A DNA stretch of 64,000 bases from an uncultured Pseudomonadales bacterium (GTDB taxonomy: Bacteria; Pseudomonadota; Gammaproteobacteria; Pseudomonadales; Cellvibrionaceae): NCBI GenBank assembly GCA_947488935.1, contig CANLBN010000001.1, positions 186,001-250,000 of the forward strand. The letters run 5' to 3'. Under the pieces are notes generated by a model. The model ran no database searches. It was not told where the DNA came from and saw only the letters and a list, made by a program, of their open reading frames with translations. Each line of letters begins with the position of its first letter. Within the stretch, counting starts at the first letter, position 1. Made by a program: the position numbers and the translations under genes. This document shows, piece after piece, positions 6,959 to 15,444 of the stretch.

Positions 6959-7322
6959 GAGCAATTCAATTATTTGGTTGCTTCCTATGGATTTTGTTAA
7001 ACAGCTTGTAACCCTACGTAAACAACAGGGATTAACCCAGCAAGCACTTGCTGACGCTATTGATTTACATGTTAACCAGATTAAACGGTACGAGGCAGGT
7101 ACAGCACAGCCTACCCTAGAGACACTCGTTAGGCTCGCTAAAGAACTACATACCACACTGGATGATTTAGTGTTTGAAGAGAATCAGCGAGGTCCCAGTG
7201 ATGATCTTAAATTGCAGTTTGAGGCACTGAGCCAGTTTGATAATGAAGATAAGAAGGTAGCTAAGGCAGTACTAGAAAGCCTTATCCTTAAACACAATGC
7301 AAAAAGGGCATTTGCACAATGA
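6957..7322 (+). CDS. XRE-family regulator, copy 2 (complete)
   Basis: A 121-aa helix-turn-helix protein with the DNA-binding domain at about residues 15-70 (VTLRKQQGLTQQALADAI, NQIKRYEAGTAQPT), followed by a short helical region. The ATG at 6957 has a G-rich ribosome binding site (GGGGG) six bases upstream and sits inside an operator-like half-site. An internal ATG at 6987 would give a shorter protein that still keeps the fold. It is divergent from the primase and leads into the 93-aa gene. It likely controls replication and integrase genes of the element. Everything from 6962 onward repeats positions 1-361. Confidence 0.9.
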   Translation: MSNSIIWLLPMDFVKQLVTLRKQQGLTQQALADAIDLHVNQIKRYEAGTAQPTLETLVRLAKELHTTLDDLVFEENQRGPSDDLKLQFEALSQFDNEDKKVAKAVLESLILKHNAKRAFAQ

Positions 7323-7346
7323 GATAATTTTTTAATCGCTGATCAA

Positions 7347-7362
7347 GGGTGCTCGAACACCC
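7347..7362. promoter_or_regulatory. Near-palindrome between XRE gene and 93-aa gene, copy 2
   Basis: Second exact copy of the GGGTG-N6-CACCC dyad at 386-401; same position relative to the flanking genes. Confidence 0.3.
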
Positions 7363-7401
7363 AAGACCAGCTAACCACCATAGACTAACAAGGAGTCCAT
7401 T

Positions 7402-7683
7402 ATGGCTGAGCACGATGATAATGCAGGTTTGCCCCTGTCACAAACTTTATTACTACGAGAGCAGTTAACAAAGTTGGAAGATCGATTACACCGATTGCTG
7501 GCGAGTTATCAGTTTTATGATACGGCCATTCGGGCCATGACTGCGCCCGATTATATGGAACACCAAGTATTAAGTAATGAAGAGTGTCACTTTGGGCTGT
7601 ACCTGAACCAGCAATGGTTACAGCAACAGGGGGAGGAAGTGATTACCGAACTCATCACCACACAGCAGATGATGCGCTCTTAA
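7402..7683 (+). CDS. Uncharacterised 93-aa protein, copy 2
   Basis: Identical to the protein at 441-722, including its AAGGAG ribosome binding site. Its flanks are complete here: promoter, XRE gene, this gene, then a convergent immunity gene. Conservation as part of the duplicated block shows only that it moved with the cassette. It has a leucine-rich helical N-terminal half and a C-terminal half rich in glutamine and glutamate (LNQQWLQQQGEEVITELI). I cannot assign a function. Confidence 0.7.
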   Translation: MAEHDDNAGLPLSQTLLLREQLTKLEDRLHRLLASYQFYDTAIRAMTAPDYMEHQVLSNEECHFGLYLNQQWLQQQGEEVITELITTQQMMRS

Positions 7684-7685
7684 AA

Positions 7686-7717
7686 CAAAAAAGCCCAAAC
7701 CATATTGGCTTGGGCTT
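7686..7717 (-). terminator. Intrinsic terminator of immunity/Rhs unit, copy 2
   Basis: Exact copy of the 8-bp stem at 725-756, followed on the minus strand by a T-rich run. It ends the transcript of the two rhs genes and the immunity gene. Confidence 0.75.
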
Positions 7718-7739
7718 CCATTAGATAGTTGCGCTCCCT

Positions 7740-7961
7740 CTAATTCTTATCAACCCAATTTTCTTTTATTAACCATGCCTCATCTACGCTTAGTTTTCGA
7801 ACACCAGAGTTGAGCAAACTACACGAACGAGGAGCTGACCCATCGATCAATGATACCCCCCATATCTCGTCATCTTCATAGTCTACACCAATGGATAAAC
7901 ATGGGTGACAGGCAGAATCTTCATATATATCGCCAGGTTTTATTTTTGAATCCTTACTCAT
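7740..7961 (-). CDS. Putative immunity protein of the Rhs toxin tip, copy 2
   Basis: Identical to the 73-aa product at 779-1000. Here it directly follows a full-length Rhs C-terminal gene, with a 10-base gap after the toxin stop at 7972. This gives the usual toxin-then-immunity order, so the product most likely binds and neutralises the tip in the cytoplasm. It has no signal peptide, which fits a toxin acting on a cytoplasmic target. Residues 8-30 (GDIYEDSACHPCLSI) and 50-70 (GVRKLSVDEAWLI) are the most motif-like parts. The family is not named here. Confidence 0.75.
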   Translation of the reverse strand: MSKDSKIKPGDIYEDSACHPCLSIGVDYEDDEIWGVSLIDGSAPRSCSLLNSGVRKLSVDEAWLIKENWVDKN

Positions 7962-7971
7962 AGTGTTCAAC

Positions 7972-10815
7972 TCATTTGACCGGGAAGCCAGCGCCTTTTG
8001 CAGCATTTTTTACTTTTGAATTAATAGATGTTGGTTGGTTAGAAATAACAAAACCATGCCATATTTTTATACAGTTGACATCATCTTTCCTAGTCAATCT
8101 AAATTCAACAAGTTCATTGTTCAAAGGATCATAACCGACTCTACGCCTTTCATTTATAGGCACAGCATTAGCTAAAGCAAATGTTGGATTTTTAGGTTCA
8201 GGAGAAATCCATTGATTACGACCATTTCGGTAACCCCGATTTCCATGCTTAGGATTAGGCTCATAAATATCTTTATAAACAGTACAACACTGTTCCCCAG
8301 AAGATGATGAGTTCGCCGCACTGTCCACTTGCTGAGAAGGGCCAGTCATCAAAAATGAAATACCTCCGAGCGTTCCTAATGTTGCTAGGGCCGCACCTGC
8401 ACCGCAACCAGCTGGACCAGCCCAAGCACCAGCAACACAACCTGCCACAGCCTGTGCTGCCTCACCTGTGGGATCAGTATACTTTAGGGGATTAGCTTGA
8501 CCATAAAGATACGTATTAGGCCCATCACCTAATCCTATTCTGTCTGAGGTGATATACCTCCCCGTGGTGGGATCATAGTACCTAAAGTAGTTGTAATGTA
8601 GCCCCGTCTCCTCATCAAAATACTGTCCAGAAAATCTTAGATTGTTTTCTACAGTTGCTATTGATTCTGTGGCCTCTCCAAAGGGCGTGTAGCTTGATTG
8701 CCAAACAATGTTTTTATTTTGATCCGTTAATGCCCTCGGTGTACCTAAATGGTCATTGTGGTAAGTATAACTATTTGTTGGCGTCACTTGTGCTAAAGGC
8801 TGGCCATTGAGCCAGAGGTATTCTTTGATGGCTTGGCCTTGTGCTGTGTATTCACCCAACAACTGCCCACTCTCATTATAGGCATAGTGTGTTGTTGTAT
8901 TACCCACAATCTGTTTGGTGGTACGTTGGCCGAGCGCATTGTAGGTGTAGTTGGCCGTCACACTGGGCTTACTAATGGTCGCTAGGCGATTCGCTGCATT
9001 GTAGGTACTTGTGAGCGCTTCAGTACTCCCATCATTGCTGTTGACCTGTAGCGGGTTACCGTTACCATCGTATTGGTAACTACTGGTGGTGTTATCCGTC
9101 GCTGGGGTTGTGGTGACTGTATTGAGTTGGTTGTTACCTGTGTTGTAGCTGTACGTGGTAACTGCTCCTGCGTTACCAGCACTTCCACCATCAGTGGTGG
9201 TCGTAGTCGCCTCTTTGCTAAGGCGGTTACCCACGGGATCGTATTGGTAATTAAGACTACCGTAATCACCCGTACTACCTGATAAACGATCCAACACATC
9301 ATACTGGTAACTGCTATCATCTATCACCGTTATATTGCCATTGGCATCGTAGTCATAGCTGAGATCAAGAACGGTGGTTAAGGCACTACCACTGGTGAGT
9401 GTACTTAAGCGATAATCCTGATCGTAGGTGAGTGTTTGTGTTAAGTCATTGCCGTAAGTCATCCCCTTAACGGGACCAAAGGCTAAGTACTCGGTATTGC
9501 TGATAATATTTATCGGGGTTTCTGTCGGGCGTGTCGCCGTAATGTCTTGCACTCTGCCTTGAGAATCATAAGTGTAGTTAACGACTAGACCACTCGGATA
9601 AGTCATCTCTATAGGATTATTAGCCAAATCATAAGTGGTACTGGTCACGAATGTTTGACCATCAATGACGGTGGTTTTAGTGAGTAAGTTACCGCGATGA
9701 TCATAGTGGTAGTGTGTTGATCCACTTTCGTCGGTGATTTGAGTTAGGCGGCCAATGCCTTTGTTGCCCGTCGTCACGCCATCGTATTGATAAACAATAT
9801 TTTCTGCCGGTGTAGCGGGATAAGTGACATGGGTTAATCGGTTAAGGGCATCGTAACTGTAGTTAACCACCACACCACGGGCATCGGTCATGCTGGTGCG
9901 GTTGTTGGCACTGTCGTAGGCGTAGGTTGCTGTACCGGTATCGGGGCTACTGATTTGGGTTAAGTTGTCAAAGCCATCGTAGCTGTAGGTGGTGGTGTTG
10001 CCATTGGCATCCGTGACGCTGGTTAGGCGGTCTTGGTCATCGTAACCAAACTGGGTGGTGCCGTTGGCGGCATCAGTGCTTTGCTGTAGGCGATCTAAGG
10101 GGTCGTAGATCTGGTTGGTGACATTCGTTTTAGGGTCCGTCACGGCCGTGTTGTTGTCGTTAACATCGTAGTCAAAGTGGGTGGTTTGGTTCTCGGCCCC
10201 AATAATATCCATCACACGGCTAAGTTCATCAAAGGCACGATTAACTGTGTAAGTGATTGTGCCCGTACTGGTTTGAATGGTCTCGCTAGTGCGGTTACCG
10301 GCATTGTCTAGGGTGTAGTTGATACTCTCGCCTAAACTATTACTGATTTGTGTTAAACGGCGCGCTGCATCGTAGGTGTAAGTTAATACCACGCCATTGG
10401 GCTGGGTGATCTCGATTAACTGGCCCACATTATCGTAGGTATAATTTGTCACGCTATTTAAGGCGGCGACTCCACTAGGGTCGACCACCGTGACAGAGAT
10501 AAGCCATCCACGAACATGGTAGGTGAGCACTGTCTCGGTGCCATTGGCATCAATCACGCGGGCGGGTTGGCCACGACCGTTGTAATCGAGCAGTTGTGTC
10601 GTATGACCAAAGGCATTGGTAATGGATGAACGATTACCAAAGGTATCGTAAGTATAGGTGGTAACATCCACGACATCGGTACGCGGGCCATCTTGGGTTA
10701 AGACCAAGCCTTGAGAGTTATAGGTATAAGATGTGGATTGCTGAGCCAGTACAGATGGTGCAAAGCTAATGCTTGTAGCCAAAGAAAAAGCGAGTAGCGT
10801 TTTATTGATTCTCAT
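7972..10815 (-). CDS. Rhs protein, C-terminal part: YD repeats, core and toxin tip
   Basis: A 947-aa Rhs protein. Residues 1-25 form a clear signal peptide (FSLATSISFAPSVLAQQ). About 27 tyrosine-aspartate repeats follow (YTYDxxGxLxxI type). The hyperconserved Rhs core is at about 675-784 (HLGTPRALTD, RFSGQYFDEETGLHYN, RYYDPTTGRYITSDRIGLGD, DPTG). The 163-aa variable tip is the putative nuclease described for the orphan copy. The ATG has GGAG eight bases upstream, inside the last codons of the preceding rhs gene. The Rhs shell normally encapsulates and delivers the tip. The odd feature is that the shell is divided over two genes, each with its own export signal. Confidence 0.9.
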   Translation of the reverse strand: MRINKTLLAFSLATSISFAPSVLAQQSTSYTYNSQGLVLTQDGPRTDVVDVTTYTYDTFGNRSSITNAFGHTTQLLDYNGRGQPARVIDANGTETVLTYHVRGWLISVTVVDPSGVAALNSVTNYTYDNVGQLIEITQPNGVVLTYTYDAARRLTQISNSLGESINYTLDNAGNRTSETIQTSTGTITYTVNRAFDELSRVMDIIGAENQTTHFDYDVNDNNTAVTDPKTNVTNQIYDPLDRLQQSTDAANGTTQFGYDDQDRLTSVTDANGNTTTYSYDGFDNLTQISSPDTGTATYAYDSANNRTSMTDARGVVVNYSYDALNRLTHVTYPATPAENIVYQYDGVTTGNKGIGRLTQITDESGSTHYHYDHRGNLLTKTTVIDGQTFVTSTTYDLANNPIEMTYPSGLVVNYTYDSQGRVQDITATRPTETPINIISNTEYLAFGPVKGMTYGNDLTQTLTYDQDYRLSTLTSGSALTTVLDLSYDYDANGNITVIDDSSYQYDVLDRLSGSTGDYGSLNYQYDPVGNRLSKEATTTTTDGGSAGNAGAVTTYSYNTGNNQLNTVTTTPATDNTTSSYQYDGNGNPLQVNSNDGSTEALTSTYNAANRLATISKPSVTANYTYNALGQRTTKQIVGNTTTHYAYNESGQLLGEYTAQGQAIKEYLWLNGQPLAQVTPTNSYTYHNDHLGTPRALTDQNKNIVWQSSYTPFGEATESIATVENNLRFSGQYFDEETGLHYNYFRYYDPTTGRYITSDRIGLGDGPNTYLYGQANPLKYTDPTGEAAQAVAGCVAGAWAGPAGCGAGAALATLGTLGGISFLMTGPSQQVDSAANSSSSGEQCCTVYKDIYEPNPKHGNRGYRNGRNQWISPEPKNPTFALANAVPINERRRVGYDPLNNELVEFRLTRKDDVNCIKIWHGFVISNQPTSINSKVKNAAKGAGFPVK

Positions 10816-10817
10816 GA

Positions 10818-12431
10818 TTATCGCTCCGTGACATTGCGTGAGAGCAAACGACCATTCGTGTCGTACGTCATGGTGATGACACGTGAAGGCTCAGTGATTT
10901 TTGTGGGTAGGTTGTAGGTCGCATGCCACTCGGTAGTAATGGTTCTGGCTTGCGGTGTACCACTCGCTTCGGTACGGGAGAGTTCTTGGCCACGATCATT
11001 ATTGATATAAGTAGTCGTGTTACCTTTCCAATCCGTTTTACTGGCCATATAACCGTTGGTGTCGTAAGTGTAGTTTTTATTGGCGCCAGCGCAATTAGCA
11101 GAAGGGTGACCTTCGACTTGTGTCATTTTGTACTCACCATTGAATTGCGTAAAATGATAGGTACTTTGCTTGCCTAAAGCGTTCGTTAAAGTTCGTGTGC
11201 CATCCGAGTTATATTGAATTTGTGTGCGTTCAACACCTGAATTTAACGGGCCTCTTTCGCTACTGATTGCGCGCCCTTCTGCATCATATTGTACCGAAGA
11301 AATTCGATAACCATTTTTATCTTCGATACCTGTTATGTAGGTCGGAAAGCGTATATCTTCATAAAAATACTGCTCAGATTCACTCGTTGAGTACAACAAG
11401 CTTTTTAACAAGAGGGGTTTTGATGCCTGCTGATAGGTATAAATAATATTAACCCCGTTGGGGAAAAGAGCCTGAATAACCTCACCATTTTCACCAAGAG
11501 TCAATACTAGTTCATTACCCGATTTTGAAATTATTATCTGGTTTTCAATATAGCTTAGCGATAAACGCTCTTCATATTGAGAGTCAATGTAGAGTAAACG
11601 ACCATTGGCATCGTATGTTTCAATAGTATTATTAGGGAAAAGCAACGTATAAACGGTGCCGTCAAAACTTAATATTTCTCTACGTTGCGACCTTGCTGAG
11701 TAAATGCCATTACTATTTGTAAAATGAAGACCTTTCCCATCGGGCCTTTCAGCAACAACAAAGTAATTATCATGAATTATTAAGCGTTGTTGATAAGCAA
11801 AGCGCCAATCACCTACCCATGAATTGTATGAGCGTATAAAAGCGAAATCCTTATCTTTATAATCTGTAAACTGAAAGAATTTATTGCCTGTAGGAATATT
11901 AATGGGATTGCTAGTGCTGACAGAACAGGTTCCACCTAAATTATTAGCCTCACCCGACACTACCGATATACAATTGGGGAAATGACCAAAGTGAGTATGC
12001 GGACATGTACCATCTGGTGGCTGTATACAAATAGCAGTATTAGTAAGATCACGAATAGCTGGGAGGCCTGTAAATAATTCACAATACCTTACTCCCGCCT
12101 CACAAGCTACAATATCACTTTCGCTAAAAGCCAGTCCCTCAATATCAAAACGGAAGAAATCGTAAAAATTAGCGTTGTTACCAATATGATTATGTATATG
12201 GGTAAAACCTTTGGATTCACAGAAAAGTGTCTCAGGACCGCCAAGACGAGTAGGGACAGGGGTATGCGCATCCACAAAATTTGATAATACAAAGCAAAGA
12301 AAGAAGCTAGGAATTAATAAAAGTCGGAGGTTAACCCTTCTTTTTACAGAAAGTCCTTTCCTATTATTCATACTTTTTTTACATGGAGACAAAGAAGCTA
12401 AAAAATTACAACTTCCATCTAAAAACAACAT
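10818..12431 (-). CDS. Rhs protein, N-terminal part
   Basis: A 537-aa protein with DUF6531-like and YD-repeat character. Residues 145-200 contain a cysteine-bearing region and NIPTGNKFFQFTDY, typical of the start of the Rhs shell; YD-like repeats (YTYDTNGYMASK, MTYDTNGRLLSR) run to the C-terminus. A hydrophobic signal segment is at about 35-54 (LLLIPSFFLCFVLSNFVDA). The ATG at 12431 is chosen because AAGGAA lies about nine bases upstream; an ATG at 12371 would give a more usual signal peptide but lacks a ribosome binding site. It stops two bases before the next rhs gene, whose first strand would complete its repeats. Together they resemble one ordinary Rhs protein cut in two. Confidence 0.85.
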   Translation of the reverse strand: MLFLDGSCNFLASLSPCKKSMNNRKGLSVKRRVNLRLLLIPSFFLCFVLSNFVDAHTPVPTRLGGPETLFCESKGFTHIHNHIGNNANFYDFFRFDIEGLAFSESDIVACEAGVRYCELFTGLPAIRDLTNTAICIQPPDGTCPHTHFGHFPNCISVVSGEANNLGGTCSVSTSNPINIPTGNKFFQFTDYKDKDFAFIRSYNSWVGDWRFAYQQRLIIHDNYFVVAERPDGKGLHFTNSNGIYSARSQRREILSFDGTVYTLLFPNNTIETYDANGRLLYIDSQYEERLSLSYIENQIIISKSGNELVLTLGENGEVIQALFPNGVNIIYTYQQASKPLLLKSLLYSTSESEQYFYEDIRFPTYITGIEDKNGYRISSVQYDAEGRAISSERGPLNSGVERTQIQYNSDGTRTLTNALGKQSTYHFTQFNGEYKMTQVEGHPSANCAGANKNYTYDTNGYMASKTDWKGNTTTYINNDRGQELSRTEASGTPQARTITTEWHATYNLPTKITEPSRVITMTYDTNGRLLSRNVTER

Positions 12432-12463
12432 ATTAACTATTCCTTATTTGAACATGTCGAACC

Positions 12464-12483
12464 CAAAAACGCCCATTGGGCGT
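12464..12483 (-). terminator. Terminator-like hairpin upstream of rhs genes
   Basis: ACGCCC (12469-12474) and GGGCGT (12478-12483) form a 6-bp GC-rich stem with a 3-nt loop, followed on the minus strand by five T residues. It lies 33-52 bases before the rhs start, so it may stop read-through from gspN or act as an attenuator. Confidence 0.5.
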
Positions 12484-12756
12484 CATAGATACTAGTGCTC
12501 ACTAATACGAGTGGGCACATTATTTCACTTCTCGATATACTATATAGTGTTATTAATTCAAGGGGCTAAAATATAGCTGCTGACTACCAATATAGTGATT
12601 CCACTAAACTGACGAGATAGATATAACGGATATAAACAACATCCGTATTGCTTTTAGGTAGTGACTGCAGATAATCCTTGTCTTGATAAAGCTACATTAT
12701 AGTTTTTGTAAATTATCAACTGATTGTAAAGTTGTCAAACGCTATATAAAAGAAAC

Positions 12757-12770
12757 TTGACCGAGATCAA
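12757..12770. promoter_or_regulatory. FNR/Anr-box-like dyad
   Basis: TTGAC-CGAG-ATCAA matches the FNR consensus TTGAT-N4-ATCAA at nine of ten positions. It lies between gspN and the rhs genes, about 330 bases before the rhs start, which is rather far. Chance occurrence is possible. Confidence 0.25.
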
Positions 12771-12866
12771 GAAATTGGTGAAAGATTAAAGTAAAAAAAT
12801 TGAAGATATTAAAGATTGCTAAAAATAGCTTTGCAAATTGTGGCTATCGACTATATAAAGAACTAA

Positions 12867-13646
12867 TCACTCCGCAAAATCAATACGATAAGAACCATCA
12901 TTATTTTTATTACCGATAAGTTGCAAGATAGGCTCAAAGCCCGACTTACGTGAACGAGGCTTTATTACACCCTCTACTTTTATTACCGGCTTTTGAGTCA
13001 ATACGTCCGTTAGCGTTGCAGTAATATCGACCTCTAAAGGAGCCGGTTTGCCCTCTGCTATATGCCGCCATCGTGATATTAAGCTACCATTTTCATCACC
13101 GAGCCTTGCCTGAATATTTCCGGCTGCGAGCCATTCATTGCCATTGGAAATAGATGCTTGCTCCCATAATAAATTAGCGTCCACATTGTTAAAACTAGTC
13201 TGAGTAACTTCAATATTTTTTATAAAAGCAGTAATATTGCCCGACAAATCAACCCCAAAAAATGGGGCTATATTCGCGATAGGCAAGCTGACATCTATTT
13301 CTTTCGCGCTAACTTCTTTACTAAATATAGAGTAGCAAGCCTCGCCTTTTAATTGCTGCGGACCAGCACTACTAGAAAAACGAACACAAGGCGTTAATGT
13401 GAGTAATGAGCTTATATTAATTTGCCACGCCAACTCTCCCAAAGGTAACACATGCCCTCTCTCTGACCATTGAGCATAGCTGGCCTCACCTTGCCAGACC
13501 GTGCCAGAAATATTACTCGCCTGAAAACTCGGCGTTGCCTGCTGTATGGTATAAATAAGCCATTGAGCAGGAAACAAACGAAGAATAAAAAATAGGGTTA
13601 ATAATAAAGTTATGATTAACCAATAGCGTTTTTTCAAAAGAAACAT
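12867..13646 (-). CDS. gspN: Type II secretion protein N
   Basis: A 259-aa protein with one N-terminal membrane anchor (residues 8-26, WLIITLLLTLFFILRLFP) and a periplasmic beta-rich domain, the layout of GspN. It closes the gsp operon, 21 bases after gspM. GspN is found in only some type II systems and is not always essential; it probably assists the inner-membrane platform. The motif SGTVWQGEASYAQW near residue 45 is typical of the family. Assignment rests on position, topology and this motif. Confidence 0.9.
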   Translation of the reverse strand: MFLLKKRYWLIITLLLTLFFILRLFPAQWLIYTIQQATPSFQASNISGTVWQGEASYAQWSERGHVLPLGELAWQINISSLLTLTPCVRFSSSAGPQQLKGEACYSIFSKEVSAKEIDVSLPIANIAPFFGVDLSGNITAFIKNIEVTQTSFNNVDANLLWEQASISNGNEWLAAGNIQARLGDENGSLISRWRHIAEGKPAPLEVDITATLTDVLTQKPVIKVEGVIKPRSRKSGFEPILQLIGNKNNDGSYRIDFAE

Positions 13647-13667
13647 AAAATATCTTAGGATGAGGTG

Positions 13668-14144
13668 TTAATTACTAACACGAACGCTAACCATTAAGCG
13701 TCCAGGAAACTTTGAAGGTGTTAACGATAAATCTTCTATATTGATACCGTGCTGGTACTCTAATTCATATAACCACTGAGTGAGTGATGAGTAAGCAACA
13801 TTTTCTAAACGAAGACGGGCATCATTTTTACTACCTGGCTGAAAACCTCGCATCACTAGTTGGTTTTGAGTCAGGCTATTATTAATAAGCTGGGCTAAGC
13901 TCTCGTTAGCTTTAACCACACCACCAGTTTGTTTAACAGATTTAATACGCGCGACCAATTGTTTTACTTCGGCACTTTCTGCCAAGGCTCGCGATAGCCT
14001 GTCTTCCTCGGTTGCTCGCCAATCAATAACTGGCTGTACTGCAAATGCATAAAACAAGAAAAGAACCAGGGCAACTCCACTAGCGCCTAAAATCATTTGC
14101 TCACGAGTGTCATGGTTGTCCCACCACTGTATCAGCTTATCCAT
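13668..14144 (-). CDS. gspM: Type II secretion inner-membrane protein M
   Basis: A 158-aa bitopic protein: short cytoplasmic N-terminus with WWDNHDTREQ, one membrane helix (about 18-37, MILGASGVALVLFLFYAFAV) and a periplasmic ferredoxin-like domain. It pairs with GspL to hold the GspE ATPase and pseudopilus assembly platform. It overlaps gspL by eight bases, which indicates translational coupling. Confidence 0.92.
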   Translation of the reverse strand: MDKLIQWWDNHDTREQMILGASGVALVLFLFYAFAVQPVIDWRATEEDRLSRALAESAEVKQLVARIKSVKQTGGVVKANESLAQLINNSLTQNQLVMRGFQPGSKNDARLRLENVAYSSLTQWLYELEYQHGINIEDLSLTPSKFPGRLMVSVRVSN

Positions 14145-15381
14145 TTTGATTACCTTTCATCGATATTTTTAGGCGAGCCTGAAACCCGTTGTCGGTAGCA
14201 TTAGAGCTTTGCAGTTCAGCAGTGACATCTTTTTTGTCGAGAGCTTGCCGTAATTGTTCAACACCATTAAAAGAGTCGGCTCTAACATTAATACGCAAAA
14301 TTTGCTCGCGATTACTATAGTTGAGCGTCGATAGTTCGATCTTAAGCTTAGTGAGTTCTGGGGCAATTTTTGACAATAAATAAATGGACTGACTCGATTG
14401 TTTATCTTGGCCACCTGAGCCAAGCATCGCTTTAAGACGACGTACAGGAACACTTACAGAGCCACTGGGAACAACCTCTCTAAAACTTGTTACAATCTCA
14501 TTTTGAATGCGAGCTTGTTCTTTTTGTAAAAAATAAATATCTGTAAAGCTCGCAACAAAAAATACCACCATGGCCGCAGCAGCTAAACCCGCTATCGATT
14601 TAGACTCATTCCACCATTTCGAAACGGGTAGTTTTTTACCCAACTTACCATTGATAAAATTAAGCTGATTACTTTGATTAAAATTAATGGACGGTCTGCC
14701 AACAACACAGTCATATTCGACCACGGGTAGCACATTTGCTTGCACATATTCCTGTGCAGCAGCATCATCAACATAAACCGTGATCAACCAAGGATCTTCG
14801 AGATCTTGCTGGTTTTGTAACAGGTCTTTTAAAAATGGTTTGGCCAATGAATGAGCAATACTAAAACCCAAACCGTTGCCGCGATGGCCTAATACTTTAC
14901 CCTCACTAAACCACAGCATCAACTCATTAGGCGCAACATCCATGCACTGAAAATCAGGGATACAGCTCTCAACAACTAAGCCATTATTCGAAAACCAAGT
15001 AACAACTGACTCTAACCAAGCCACCTCAGCATAGGCAGCAGAAACATTCTCTGACTCTTTATTGGCACTAACGGCAAAATGTAAATCCTCAACATCGCCT
15101 AGTACATCGTCTTCAATTTGGTAGGGCAATAGGTTTAAAAAATGCCGAGCTTCTTTTTTATTATAAGGGACACTAAAGCTGACAAGCTTGAATCCGGGGA
15201 TCAACAACAATACAGATTGGCCAGTATTAACAGCCTCGAGTAGTGCATCTCCATCACCTTGCTGTGCACCACTTGGCCAGTGCTGAGCATGAGCTAGATC
15301 TACCCATCGGAATTCTCTAAGTGTATCTCCGTTGTCGTCGACACTCTCTTCTAATAGCTGAATAACTACTTTAGTTGCCAC
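14137..15381 (-). CDS. gspL: Type II secretion inner-membrane protein L
   Basis: A 414-aa protein with an actin-like cytoplasmic domain (residues 1-255), one membrane helix (about 263-283, IAGLAAAAMVVFFVASFTDIY) and a periplasmic domain that pairs with GspM. GspL links the GspE ATPase to the inner-membrane platform. NLLPYQIEDDV near residue 87 is characteristic of the family. It is followed by an overlapping gspM and preceded by gspK after a 63-base gap. Confidence 0.93.
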   Translation of the reverse strand: MATKVVIQLLEESVDDNGDTLREFRWVDLAHAQHWPSGAQQGDGDALLEAVNTGQSVLLLIPGFKLVSFSVPYNKKEARHFLNLLPYQIEDDVLGDVEDLHFAVSANKESENVSAAYAEVAWLESVVTWFSNNGLVVESCIPDFQCMDVAPNELMLWFSEGKVLGHRGNGLGFSIAHSLAKPFLKDLLQNQQDLEDPWLITVYVDDAAAQEYVQANVLPVVEYDCVVGRPSINFNQSNQLNFINGKLGKKLPVSKWWNESKSIAGLAAAAMVVFFVASFTDIYFLQKEQARIQNEIVTSFREVVPSGSVSVPVRRLKAMLGSGGQDKQSSQSIYLLSKIAPELTKLKIELSTLNYSNREQILRINVRADSFNGVEQLRQALDKKDVTAELQSSNATDNGFQARLKISMKGNQNG

Positions 15382-15444
15382 AAAAATTCTCTATCATTTT
15401 TATTTATATAGTATATATTTTTTAGTTTACGCCCAATGAGCCAC

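Larger units (their letters stand above)
12432..12866. other. Gene-free stretch between rhs genes and gspN
   Basis: No ORF of note. On the minus strand it would hold the rhs promoter and the end of the type II secretion transcript. Visible elements are a terminator-like hairpin at 12464-12483, a second hairpin at 12495-12518 (GTGCTCACT with AGTGGGCAC, one wobble), and an FNR-box-like dyad at 12757-12770. The rest is AT-rich without clear features. Confidence 0.6.

Noticed and set aside
9073..9320. Plus- and minus-strand ORFs inside the YD-repeat region
   Set aside because: Shadow frames in a strongly repetitive coding sequence.
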